Shown: positions 1 to 8,779 of the stretch, one piece after another
How positions within the stretch are numbered: the first letter of the stretch is position 1
Layout: each line of letters begins with the position of its first letter
Origin: Monoplex corrugatus
Taxonomy: Eukaryota > Mollusca > Gastropoda > Littorinimorpha > Ranellidae
Direction of reading: 5' to 3'
DNA: 64,000 nt
Assembly (NCBI GenBank): GCA_030674185.1
Contig: JAPXFY010000015.1
Coordinates: forward strand, 24,184,986-24,248,985
The notes under the pieces: generated by a model
Databases searched by the model: none
Told to the model about the DNA's origin: nothing
Seen by the model: only the letters and a program-made list of their open reading frames with translations
Made by a program: the position numbers and the translations under genes

Positions 1-214
1 TATGTGTGTGTGTGTGTGTGTGATAGTGTCTATGTATATGCGTGTGTGTACACGCGTGTATGTGTGTATGCATATATATGTGCGTGAGTGCAGGCACATG
101 AGAGAGAGAGAGAGAGAAAGAGAGGGAGAGAGAGAGAGAGTGTGTGTGTGTGTGTGTGTATGTCTCTTTGTGTGTGTACTGTATGTGTATGTCTGTGTGT
201 GTATATATATATAC

Positions 215-273
<59 letters not shown>

Positions 274-367
274 CGTGCGTGCGTGTGTGTGTGTATGAGT
301 GAGAGAGTGTGTGATTGTGAGTATTGTTGTATGTGTGTGTACATTTGTGTTTGTGTGTGTGTGCGCA
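1..367. repeat. Compound microsatellite (TG)n/(GA)n/(TA)n
   Basis: The first 367 bases are almost entirely TG repeats, interrupted by a GA block around 100-140 and a short TA block around 202-224. The long open frames here code only alternating Cys/Val or His/Thr runs and are artefacts of the repeat. No gene is seen. Confidence 0.95.
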
Positions 368-440
368 CGTGCTCGGTTTTCTTTATTTTTTTTCCCCCGT
401 GGAATGGCCCAATTTATGGTTTTGTCAAGTCTCACCTGTC

Positions 441-1730
441 TCACCTGTCGGCGTCACCGGGAACAGTGTTGGCCGCTGCACATGATGTCCTCACAAGTTG
501 CCTCCAGCACTCTCGATCTTGGCTAAGTCTGACCACCTCCTGGAGTTTCTTGCCACTGATGTTTGTGATGTTTCTAGCAAGTGATGCAGGTGGCCGTCCT
601 CTGTTTCTCTTTCCTTCCACTTTACCTTGGAGGACAGTGGACATCAAGTCTGTTCTCTCATTACGGATTACGTGTCCAACATATTTCAGTTTCCTCCGTT
701 GTATGAGTACTAGGAGTTTGCGTGTAGTACCCAACTCATTCAGTATGTTTTCATTTGAGCGCCTATCCGTCCATTTGACCCTCAGCAGTCTTCGGTAAAA
801 CCACAGCTCTGCTGCTTCCACTCGTCTTTCATCCTCTTTCTTCATTGTCCATGCCTCGCAGCCGTATAACATCACTGGCCAGACAAGACATTTTAAGAGT
901 TTTATCTTAAGGTCTGCTGTTATGCTGTGGTCTTTCCAAATATTGTTCAATTGAACCATACTGTTCTTGGCCATTCCAATTCTCATCTTTATGTCTTTTG
1001 AGCATGTTCCATCGTGTGTCTTGACTGAACCTAAATATTTAAAGTCCTTGACATTTTCTAGAGGGACTTGGTTTAGCATGATCTGGTCCTGTCTAGTGTT
1101 ATATTTGCCTGCAACATGCATAACCTTTGTCTTCTTTGAATTTAAGTCCAGCCCAGCTGCCTTTCCAACCCGGTCTACCCTGTTCAGGATCCTCCTAGAG
1201 CCTGTAATGTTGTCTGCCAGTAATCCTGTGTCATTTGACAGGTTTCTACCACCAATATTTACTCCCATGTCTTCTATGTCTGCCTCTCTCATGATATGTT
1301 CAGTGTATATGCTGAAGAGATGTGGAGACAGGATGCAACCTTGCCTTACCCCTTTAGTGATGTTAAAAAATTTGCAGTTTTGATTATTCCATCTGATTGT
1401 TGCTTTTTGATCATTATATAATGAAGCTATGAGGGAAACCAGATGTCTTGGAAAACCCATTTTGATCATGAAGTGGAAAAGACTTTGGTGAATCACGCTA
1501 TCAAACGCTTTGCTGTAGTCAATGAAAACGATGAACATCTCTTGGTCTGTGTTTCTAATCTTTTCTATCAATATCTGGAGTACAAACAGCATATCTATTG
1601 TTCCCCTTTTTTTCCTATAGCCTGCCTGACAGTCGGATAGCTCTTCCTCTACTTTTGGCTTTAACCTGTTTAAAATTATTATCAGCAGTATTTTACTGGC
1701 ATGACTGATCAGTGCAATTGTTCTATAATT
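441..1730 (-). pseudogene. LINE-A reverse transcriptase, C-terminal part (interrupted and decayed)
   Basis: This is the main part of a non-LTR retrotransposon reverse transcriptase, read on the minus strand. It opens at NYRTIALISHASK and continues through IDYSKAFDSVIH (motif A) and GVRQGCILSPHLF (motif B). The thumb and C-terminal region follow, with YGCEAWT and RRLLRVKWTDRRSNEN. The motif C region reads NLSNDTGLLADN: the usual YADD has been lost by a small deletion, so it cannot be catalytic. The frame is otherwise open to a stop at 441. The beginning of the same ORF lies at 3087-3231 and is separated by a Penelope-like insertion. The style is that of jockey/RTE-type endonuclease-RT LINEs; the exact clade is not resolved. 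Confidence 0.85.
1724..1730. repeat. Target site duplication, right copy at PLE 3' end (TATAATT)
   Basis: TATAATT here is repeated at 3080-3086. The two copies bracket the Penelope-like insertion. Removing one copy and the insert restores a continuous LINE reading frame across the Asn-Asn-Tyr-Arg-Thr-Ile region. Confidence 0.75.
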
Positions 1731-1780
1731 TATAATGCTACCAATTTTGAAGAACAAGGTCTCCCAACAGTGTAAAAATC

Positions 1781-1830
1781 GCTACTCACAGTTCCGTAGC
1801 TTTCGATGGCGTTCTCGCCATCTTCGTCAG
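1781..1830 (-). ncRNA. Hammerhead-ribozyme-like core in the Penelope 3' region
   Basis: On the minus strand CTGACGA (1830-1824) is followed by one extra A and then a perfect 7-bp stem with a 4-nt loop (1822-1816 with 1811-1805). Next comes GAAA (1804-1801) and a 5-bp stem GCTAC/GTAGC (1800-1796 with 1785-1781). CTGANGA, stem II, GAAA and stem III is the hammerhead order, and Penelope-like elements are known to carry hammerheads. The expected U-H cleavage box and A15.1-U16.1 pair are not seen after stem III (the bases are G-A), and no clear stem I is found, so this copy may be inactive. Confidence 0.5.
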
Positions 1831-1860
1831 CGCTCTAATGCTGTCTGCGTGAATCTCTAC

Positions 1861-3078
1861 TCAGATCTCGCGAACATGGGATGAACCCAGTTCACGAGAT
1901 CGAATCAGAGAATGGTACACCGGGGGCAGGGTGTAACGGCCCCGGTCCCTGTTGAGCGGGGGGTTGGTGGCTGCGATGTAGATGGCCTCCTTGACTCCTC
2001 GCTGGAACCACTTATTTTCTCTGTCCAGGATGTTGACATTGTCCGCACTGAATTGATGTTTTTCGGCGTGTAGGTGAGCTCCTACTGGAGAAGAGTCCCT
2101 CTTGTGTTCTGTTAGTCTCTTCTGAAGGGGGCGTTCAGTTTCACCGACATAATGTTGGTTACAGTCCTGGCAGTCTATTCTGTATATAATGCCAGCTTTG
2201 TCGAGTTTGCTGGTTTTGTCCTTGGGGGTGACCAGCTGGCTGCGTATGGTGTTGGAAGGTTTGGAATGTACAGCCACCCCCAGTTTTCTGATCTTTCTGG
2301 ACAGAGCGTCACTCACACCTCCTACGTATGGGATGGTGATGTGTCCCTTGCGCTGGTGTTGTTTCACTGGCTGTTGGGATGCGGTGTTGGATTTCCTGCC
2401 TCCCGGGCTGTTCCAGGCCCACTTTTTGTAGCCCGAGATGGTGAGCACTTTTTTCAGGTGGTTTGTCTCCTTGTCTTTTGCCTCTTGGGTACTGCATATG
2501 GTGTTAGCTCTGTGGGTAAGGGTTCGAATCACTCCCAGTTTGTGTTCAAGGGGCTGGTGGCTGTCGAACTGTAAATATTGGTCCGTATGAGTTGGTTTAC
2601 GGTAGACCGAGAAGGATAGAATGCCATCAGTTCTGGTGATGAGGGTGTCCAGCATGGCTATGGAGTTGTTCTGTTCCACTTCCCTCGTGAATTTGATGGC
2701 TGGGTGTTGGTTGTTCAGATGTTCTGTGAACTGTTCGACCAGTTGCTGGGGGAGGATAGTCATGGTGTCGTCTACGTAGCGCCCCCAGTAACGTGGTGGG
2801 GAGTGGAAAGAAGCCAATGCTTTCTCTTCAAAATCCTCCATGAACAGGTTGGCTACTATTGGGCTTACTGGGGAGCCCATGGCTGCTCCTTCTTTTTGTT
2901 GGTAGAATTCACCTTGGAAGGTGAAGTAGGTGGTGGTGAGGCAGCAGGACAAGAGTTCACATACGTCGTCCACTGTGAGAGATGTACGTTGGTGGAGGGT
3001 TTGGTCGTTTTGTAACCTTCGGCGTATGATCTCTATGCTTTCTTTCACTGGTACGCTGGTAAATAGGGCAGAGACATC
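1861..3078 (-). CDS. Penelope-like reverse transcriptase with GIY-YIG endonuclease (N-terminally truncated)
   Basis: The frame is open from 3078 to the TGA at 1861 (405 codons). It begins at motif A, DVSALFTSVP. Motif B follows as AAMGSPVSPIVANLFM, then the catalytic YVDDT and an IAMLD segment. The C-terminal third holds GIIYRIDCQDC and HYVGETERPLQKRLTEHKR, the GIY-YIG nuclease with the Cys pair typical of animal Penelope elements. RT copies the RNA and GIY-YIG nicks the target. No ATG lies at the left edge because the RT fingers were lost on insertion, so this is an open but non-autonomous fragment. Family assignment is confident. Confidence 0.9.
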   Translation of the reverse strand, partial: DVSALFTSVPVKESIEIIRRRLQNDQTLHQRTSLTVDDVCELLSCCLTTTYFTFQGEFYQQKEGAAMGSPVSPIVANLFMEDFEEKALASFHSPPRYWGRYVDDTMTILPQQLVEQFTEHLNNQHPAIKFTREVEQNNSIAMLDTLITRTDGILSFSVYRKPTHTDQYLQFDSHQPLEHKLGVIRTLTHRANTICSTQEAKDKETNHLKKVLTISGYKKWAWNSPGGRKSNTASQQPVKQHQRKGHITIPYVGGVSDALSRKIRKLGVAVHSKPSNTIRSQLVTPKDKTSKLDKAGIIYRIDCQDCNQHYVGETERPLQKRLTEHKRDSSPVGAHLHAEKHQFSADNVNILDRENKWFQRGVKEAIYIAATNPPLNRDRGRYTLPPVYHSLIRSRELGSSHVREI

Positions 3079-3079
3079 A

Positions 3080-3086
3080 TATAATT
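3080..3086. repeat. Target site duplication, left copy at PLE 5' end (TATAATT)
   Basis: This copy is identical to 1724-1730 and directly abuts the truncated start of the Penelope reading frame. Confidence 0.75.
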
Positions 3087-3231
3087 GTTGCAGTCTTTGA
3101 CATTTCCACTCTTATGTAACATGACAAATTCTTGGAGCTTCCAGTCTGTAGGCCATTGACAAGTAAAAGAAAGAAAAACGTTGATGACTGATTGCTTCTG
3201 TTGATGTACTGAACATCTTGAGTTCGATACC
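3087..3231 (-). pseudogene. LINE-A reverse transcriptase, upstream part
   Basis: The minus-strand reading WPTDWKLQEFVMLHKSGNVK followed by DCNNY is the segment that precedes NYRTI in this kind of LINE RT. It is the missing start of the ORF that resumes at 1730. It is cut at about 3231, where it abuts the (GAT)n tail of another LINE, so the element is 5'-truncated. Confidence 0.75.
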
Positions 3232-3232
3232 A

Positions 3233-3276
<44 letters not shown>

Positions 3277-3392
3277 GCGTCTTGGCACATGGTGTTGGCG
3301 GTCATGACCCCCTCCCCCCCCCCCTCCATACGAATCTATCTTTTGTTGCTGCAGATACATCTCCCACCCTCTCTGTCCTCAGTCACCCTGCA
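3232..3392 (-). mobile_element. LINE-B 3' end, copy 1, with (GAT)n tail
   Basis: About 115 bases resemble the 3' end of LINE-B. They are followed on the minus strand by some fourteen GAT units (3235-3276). Closely similar 3' sequence with a GAT tail occurs at 3393-3775, 14770 and 58440. No meaningful ORF remains. Confidence 0.65.
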
Positions 3393-3775
3393 TCATCATC
3401 ATCAAGTGGCTTGCCACATGGCTTGGCGATCACGGCCTTCCATCTGTCTCTATCCCTTGTTGCCTCAAGCACCTCCTCCACCCTCTTTGTCTTCAGCCAC
3501 ACTGCTAGTCCGTCCAATATCTTCTCCCTGGGTCTACCTGGTGCTCTCTTTCCCTCCAGCTTTCCTGTTGTGACCAGGTGCTCCAATTCTCCTTTCCTCA
3601 TATAATGGCCTATAAATGTTGCCTGTCTTTTCCTAATCTTCCTTATCAGTGATCTACTTGTGTCTGCCTCCATCAAGACTGTCTCGTTTGTTTTCTTTGC
3701 TGTCCATGGAACTCTCAACATTCTTCTTAGAAACCACATCTTGGCTGCCTCAATCTTAAACCTTTCGACTCCCTC
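3393..3775 (-). pseudogene. LINE-B RT C-terminal fragment, copy 2
   Basis: The minus-strand frame reads FLRRMLRVPWTAKKTNET, then a segment with RKIRKRQATFIGHYMRKGELEHL and GKRAPGRPREK. This is the conserved tail after the RT domain of LINE-B, and nearly the same residues occur at 58100-58330 on the plus strand. It ends in a short (GAT)n tail at 3393-3405. The RT core is missing, so it is a 3' fragment. Confidence 0.82.
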
Positions 3776-4452
3776 ACCCTATCCACCAAGTGCAAAAACT
3801 TAACCCTTTGACTCCCTCATCCTATCCACCAAGTGCAAAAACTTAACCCTTTGACTCCCTCATCCTATCCACCAAGTGCAAAAACTTAACCCTTTGACTC
3901 CCGCACCTATCCATCAACTACAAAAATTTAACCCTTTTACTCCCGCATCCTATCCATCAACTACAAAAATTTAACCCTTTGACTCCCGCATCCTATCCAC
4001 CAAGTGCAAAAACTTAACCCTTTGACTCCCTCACCCTATCCACCAACTATAAAAACTTAACCCTTTGACTCCCGCACCCTATCCACCAACTACAAAAACT
4101 TAACCCTTTGACTCCCGCACCCTATCCACCAACTATAAAAACTTAACCCTTTGACTCCCGCACCCTATCCACCAAGTGCAAATACTTAACCCTTTGACTC
4201 CCGCACCTATCCATCAACTACAAAAATTTAACCCTTTGACTCCCGCATCCTATCCACCAAGTGCAAAAACTTAACCCTTTGACTCCCTCACCTTATCCAC
4301 CAACTACAAAAACTTAACCCCTTGACTCCCGCACCCTATCCACCAACTACAAAAACTTAACCCTTTGACTTCCGCACCCTATCCACCAACTACAAAAACT
4401 TAACCCTTTGACACCCACGTCCTGTCCATCAAGTGCAAAAACTTAACCCTTT
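3757..4452. repeat. Minisatellite, about 43-bp unit, about 16 copies
   Basis: A unit of about 43 bases with the recurring words AACTTAACCCTTTGACTCCC and CACCCTATCCACCAA repeats through this stretch. Units differ mainly in the AGTGCAAA versus ACTACAAA segment and in single bases. The array ends at the hairpin at 4453-4512. Its core CACCCTATCCACCA is the reverse complement of the core of the 22-bp array on the far side of the hairpin, apart from one base. Confidence 0.93.
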
Positions 4453-4512
4453 GACTCCCTCACCCTATCCACCAGCTTCCTGTAATAAACTGGTGGATAG
4501 GGCGAGGGAGTC
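4453..4512. repeat. Inverted repeat/hairpin joining the two minisatellites
   Basis: A 23-base left arm (4453-4475) and right arm (4490-4512) are reverse complements apart from one position. They enclose the 14-base loop 4476-4489 (CTTCCTGTAATAAA). The left arm is the last unit of the 43-bp array. The right arm resembles the unit of the 22-bp array to the right. A related hairpin with almost the same loop start is at 27111-27138. Confidence 0.9.
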
Positions 4513-4545
4513 ATGTTTTAAGTGTTCGTTTCCTAGCATGTTGAC

Positions 4546-5312
4546 GATGCAAGATGCTGGTGGACAGGGTGCGGGATGCTGGTGGTCAGGGTGTGCGATG
4601 CTGGTGGACAGGGTGCAGGATGCTGGTGGTCAGGGTGTGCGATGCTGGTGGACAGGGTGCAGGATGCTGGTGGACAGGGTACAGGATGCTGGTGGTCAGG
4701 GTGCAGGATGCTGGTGGTCAGGGTGCAGGATGCTGGTGGTCAGGGTGCAGGATGCTGGTGGTCAGGGTGCAGGATGCTGGTGGTCAGGTTGCAGGATGCT
4801 GGTGGTCAGGGTGCAGGATGCTGGTGGTCAGGGTGCAGGATGCTGGTGGACAGGGTACAGGATAGTGGTGGACAGGGTACAGGATGCTGGTGGACAGGGT
4901 GTGGGATGCTGGTGGACAGGGTGTGGGATGCTGGTGGACAGGGTGCGGCATGCTGGTGGACAGGGTGCGGGATGCTGGGGGACAGGGTGGGGGATGCTGG
5001 TGGACAGGGTGTGGGATGCTGGTGGACAGGATGCGGGATGCTGGTGGACAGGGTGCGGGATGCTGGTGGACAGGGTACAGGATGCTGGTGGACAGGATGC
5101 GGGATGCTGGTGGACAGGGTGCGGGATGCTGGTGGACAGGGTGTGGGATGCTGGTGGACAGGGTGCGGGATGCTGGTGGACAGGGTGTGCGATGCTGGTG
5201 GACAGGGTGCAGGATACTGGTGGACAGGGTGTGGGATGCTGGTGGACAGGGTGCGGGATGCTGGTGGACAGGGTGCAGGATGCTGGTGGAGAGGGTGTGG
5301 GAGTCTAAGGGT
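4546..5312. repeat. Minisatellite, 22-bp unit, about 35 copies
   Basis: The unit is GGATGCTGGTGGACAGGGTG plus two variable bases. A run of GGTGGTCAG variants occupies roughly 4685-4850 and GGTGGACAG variants dominate elsewhere. Since 22 is not a multiple of three, the array is open in all three plus frames and gives spurious 100-290-residue reading frames of Gly/Cys/Trp/Val. It is not a gene. Confidence 0.95.
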
Positions 5313-5919
5313 TAAGGATGAATGTCAACACTTTTCAGTGTGGTAACTGTGATGTGTTGGCTTTATGAGACAGATGTTAGTGTGCCCATGCTACGTTTGG
5401 GTTTGTATCGTTAACATATCTCGTCTGCCATTTGCCTGCTGTCATGAGTTACTGCCCTTTATGAAACACTTCTTGTTTTTGAAATAGCGTGTGATCTTTC
5501 TTCTAGCTTTCCTTTACTTTTTTTCTATTCGCTCCATTTTTCGGAATATCCACAACCACCCAAACATTGAATGAAAATAAATAACTAAAAGAATAAATAG
5601 TTCTCAAGAGAGTAAATGGTGAATGACGAGTGTGCACGTTTTGATTTGATTCATGTATGAAGACTTGGCGCCTATAAATGTCATTATTATTCATTATAAT
5701 ATAGTAATTTTGAGGATGTACATAATTTATGATACTGTTGATGTAGTGTGTGTGTGAATACATAATCATGTTTATGTATACATGTGTGTTATGTATGCAT
5801 AAAGGTCTTGCTTTGTGTAGAAATACACAAAAAATCAATAATTCAAATTTTTAATTAACAAAAAGCACCACGACCACCAAAACAACAAATACTTCACACC
5901 AATTTCAAAATTTCAAACA
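5313..5919. other. AT-rich unique-looking sequence, no gene seen
   Basis: This stretch is AT-rich with no motif, splice-supported exon or repeat recognised. It runs into the assembly gap. Confidence 0.6.
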
Positions 5920-6019
5920 NNNNNNNNNNNNNNNNNNNNNNNNNNNNNNNNNNNNNNNNNNNNNNNNNNNNNNNNNNNNNNNNNNNNNNNNNNNNNNNNN
6001 NNNNNNNNNNNNNNNNNNN
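5920..6019. other. Assembly gap of 100 N
   Basis: There are exactly 100 N, a conventional placeholder, so the true gap size is unknown. The upstream part of the 5' LTR of the Gypsy remnant that follows is presumably inside it. Confidence 0.98.
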
Positions 6020-6163
6020 ACTGAGAGTTATGTCCCTTTGCTGAGGTTTGGTCACTGTCGTGTTTGTGCATATCGTTGAAGATATGGTTAAAATCTCAAA
6101 CGCTGCACTTCCGTCAGTGTCTTTCTTTAGAGTTGTGTGCAGGTAATTTTTGCAACTCTACGT

Positions 6164-6178
6164 TGGTGACCCTGAAGC
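6164..6178 (+). other. Probable primer binding site of the Gypsy remnant
   Basis: TTGGTGACCCTGAAG follows directly after the LTR end. TGGTGACCC after an LTR is a common Ty3/Gypsy tRNA-primer site. The tRNA is not identified. Confidence 0.55.
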
Positions 6179-6193
6179 TGAACACTGTCAATA

Positions 6194-6596
6194 ATGGCCG
6201 AAGGAATATCCTCTGAATCTGTTCTTACTGACATAGCAACACAACTTCAAGCTCTAACTGCCTAGTCTAACCAGGTCAACACAGTGTCTATCATACTACT
6301 TGAATTTTGGAAAAAAATCATGAGAGATTAGGTTTGCAAGAGTGGAATGCCAGTTTGGTAACAATGGCATGAGTCAAGACCAAACAAGATATGACAACAA
6401 TGTGAGTGCACTTTACGTCAACACAGCAGAGGAAGTTCAGTTTACTCTCACCAGCTCATCAGCTGTTGTCCAGTATAACACCTTGAAGACAGCCGAAGTC
6501 AGGACTTTTGGCGAGTCTCAAGTTCAAAAAGATGCTGAACTCTTCAACCTGAATGGACTTGGTGACAAACGCCCTACTGCCATATGTGCAAGATAA
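6194..6596 (+). pseudogene. Gypsy gag fragment (broken)
   Basis: An ATG at 6194 opens MAEGISSESVLTDIATQLQA and stops after a few more codons. After a frame break the frame 6342-6596 carries ECQFGNNGMSQDQTRYD and VSALYVNTAEEV. This resembles the Gypsy capsid segment that begins with a Phe-rich helix and a TKFD/TRYD motif. Stops and shifts make it non-functional. Confidence 0.65.
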
Positions 6597-6810
6597 AAGC
6601 CCTTAAAGTGCATTGTTTCTGGCAAGCCTTCCTGCAGACATCTGAAGCATTCTTCTCGCAGGACATGATACTGCAGTCATAGAGGCACTTCGGAGGCAGT
6701 GGGGTGCATCTGGGAGGCACGTGCTACAGGTGTATAGCAAATCTCTATGGTTCCAACTGAAACACACCCATGACTTTGAGACCATCCACTGAACAGGATG
6801 TAGTGACTCT

Positions 6811-7190
6811 ATGTCGGTAGAAACTTTCTGCGATGAAGAAGGGACGTTCTCTTCCATCACAGCGGGCTTCTTTATGTGTGTTTTCACGTTACCCTCATCC
6901 AAATGCACCTACAAGTCTCACAGGCAATGGCTCCAACTCAGCTATGGGTGCCCAACTCGAACAGCGACAGGACCTGAAATCCTCTTGCTTTCTTCTCCTG
7001 GAAATTTTCAGAAACGGAAAAGAAATACGGTGCCTTTGATAGTGAACTTTTGGCAGCCTACAGCACGATCAAACATTTCAGTCACTTTTTTTTTTACCAC
7101 AACCCCTTGGTGTCAGCTCTTTGGAACCAAACTGAAATGTCTTTTCACGCTTCAACATCAATCCCAATTCTGAGGAACAGGGCATCTTCT
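6811..7190 (+). pseudogene. Gypsy RNase H fragment (broken)
   Basis: In shifting frames one reads HPNAPTSLTGNGSNSAMGA and SELLAAYSTIKHFSHFF. These correspond to the Ty3/Gypsy RNase H stretch with the TxDASxxAxGA and ELLAxYxAIKHFRHF motifs. The first catalytic Asp position is Asn/Gly here. The RT domain upstream is absent. Confidence 0.7.
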
Positions 7191-7369
7191 CTGTGGGCAG
7201 CTTCATTCAGCTTGCTAAAGACCAAGTACAGTCTGGCGAGATGGATTCTTATTAAACATTCACCACTGGCCTCAAGCTTCAAGACATTCAGTTCCACATA
7301 TCAACTCTGCTATGTGATACGTCCACTGGCGTCCCACGATCAGTATTGCCAAACTCCTGAAATTGCCCA

Positions 7370-8045
7370 GTGTTTGATCAAAGTCATGGACTCTCACATG
7401 CAGGTGTACACCCCACACAACAGGCCATCACCCAACGTTTCGTGTGGAATGGTACGAAGCGTGACATTTGCAAATGGTGCAAGGAATGTCATGTTTGTCA
7501 AGCTTCCAAAATTCATCGACACACTCGGACGCCAGTGGTGGAGCACCCACTTCCAGCTGTCAGGTTCTGTAGTCTTCACGTTGACCTCGATGGACCATTG
7601 CCAGCCAGTCAAGGCATGACTTACCTCTTCACAGTCATTGACCACTTCACCACATGGCCAGAAGAATTTCTCTTCCAGATACCATTGCTTCTATCTGTGC
7701 CGCAGCTCTTGTCTATCACTGGATTGCCAAGTTTGGTGTTCCTAAAGACATTACCTCTGACAAAGGCAGGCAGTTCACCTCAGTGCTTCGGGCTGAATGC
7801 AACAAGCTCTTTGGCATTCAAGCTCACACAACCGCAGCCTACCATCCACAAGCGAATGGCACGATTGAACGTTTTCACCGTCAACTTAATGCAGCACTCA
7901 AAGCCTGCACTGTCAACCCCAATTGGTTTGCAGAGCTATCCATAGTCTTATTGGGGATACACTCCTCTTGAGGGATGGATCCCGGTTGTTCACTTGCTGA
8001 GCTTGTCTATGGCTCAATTCTTCGCCTGCCTGTTGAATTTCTTCA
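7370..8045 (+). pseudogene. Gypsy integrase (zinc finger and catalytic core, frameshifted)
   Basis: The first frame gives FVWNGTKRDICKWCKECHVCQASK, with the CxxC pair of the HHCC finger, then LDGPLPASQGMTYLFTVIDH, where the catalytic D and ID-F/R motif are visible. The frame then shifts to 7654-7971 with FGVPKDITSDKGRQFTS, TAAYHPQANGTIERFHRQLN and NWFAELSIVLLGIHSS, which hold the second D and the E of the DDE triad. ELVYGSILRLPVEFLQP follows after a further break. The domain order is complete but no single frame spans it. Confidence 0.85.
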
Positions 8046-8460
8046 GCCACTGGATGCATAAACCATGGAACGAGACACGACGTTCTTTAAGCATATCCAG
8101 CACACCAAGTGCACTGAGTTGCCATAAACTCCAACGTTCCATGGAAACCAGCCTTCCTATGTACATGTACCTTCAAACTTGGTCTCCACTGGGTAAGTCT
8201 ACGTGCAAAACGACCCTCATTATCACCAGCTCTAACGTCACTATCATGGCCCCTACCACATCATTGACACCAATGACAAGTTCTACGCTCTTGACAGCAA
8301 GGGCCCGCTCAAAGAAGGTCTCTGTGGACCTCTAAAGCTGCATTTGTCACACTGCTCATGACTTCAGAGGACAGGATTGGATTCCTCTGCTATTGAGGAT
8401 CCTCCAACATCATTGACGACAACATCCTCTGCAGCTAGTTCTGCAGAGCCGTTAACATCA

Positions 8461-8606
8461 CCACCACCATCCTCTGCCAAAGCCCTCCTGTTGCAACTCG
8501 CTCTGACCACATTTCACGTCCGCCACCAAGCTACCACCACCATCCTCTGCCAAAGCCCTCCTGTTGCAACTCGCTCTGACCACATTTCACGTCCGCCACC
8601 AAGCTT
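8461..8606 (+). repeat. 73-bp tandem duplication
   Basis: Bases 8461-8533 are repeated almost exactly as 8534-8606. The duplication lies in the region before the 3' LTR of the Gypsy remnant. Confidence 0.9.
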
Positions 8607-8779
8607 TCGATGACTCTGATTTGAAATTTGTTCTTCTGCATGTTATCAAAACAATTCGCTGTAATTGTACTTCGACGTGCTTTGTGAAGATTGTTGAAGA
8701 AATGGTTAAAATCTCAGCGCTGCGCTTCAGCCTGCGTCTTTCTTTAGAGTTGTGTGCAGCTAGATTTTGCTATTCTACA

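Larger units (their letters stand above)
1731..3079 (-). mobile_element. Penelope-like element, 5'-truncated, inserted in LINE-A
   Basis: The insert of 1349 bases lies between two TATAATT copies and is read on the minus strand. It starts abruptly at reverse-transcriptase motif A, runs through the GIY-YIG endonuclease to a stop at 1861, and ends with about 130 bases of 3' UTR that hold a hammerhead-like fold. 5' truncation is usual for target-primed insertion. Because the host LINE is itself a relic, this insertion is the younger of the two. Confidence 0.82.
6020..8779 (+). mobile_element. Ty3/Gypsy LTR retrotransposon remnant, internally deleted
   Basis: The last 140 or so bases of an LTR at 6020-6164 are matched by similar sequence at about 8670-8779, including TTTCTTTAGAGTTGTGTGCA in both. 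Between them, in order, are a primer-binding-like TGGTGACCC, a gag start and gag fragment, an RNase H fragment, and a recognisable integrase zinc-finger and catalytic core. Frames are broken repeatedly, protease and most of RT are missing, and total length is only 2.76 kb. It is an old deleted copy. Confidence 0.85.

Noticed and set aside
3757..5312. CRISPR-like array
   Set aside because: Units are contiguous and differ only by substitutions. There are no unique spacers and no cas genes, and the genome is eukaryotic.
4433..5346. Overlapping plus-strand frames of 103-291 residues rich in Gly, Trp, Cys
   Set aside because: They are three readings of the same 22-bp tandem repeat, which stays open in every frame; there is no conserved domain or start context.
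7394..7645. Minus-strand 83-residue frame
   Set aside because: It is antisense to the Gypsy integrase zinc finger and catalytic core and has no motif of its own.
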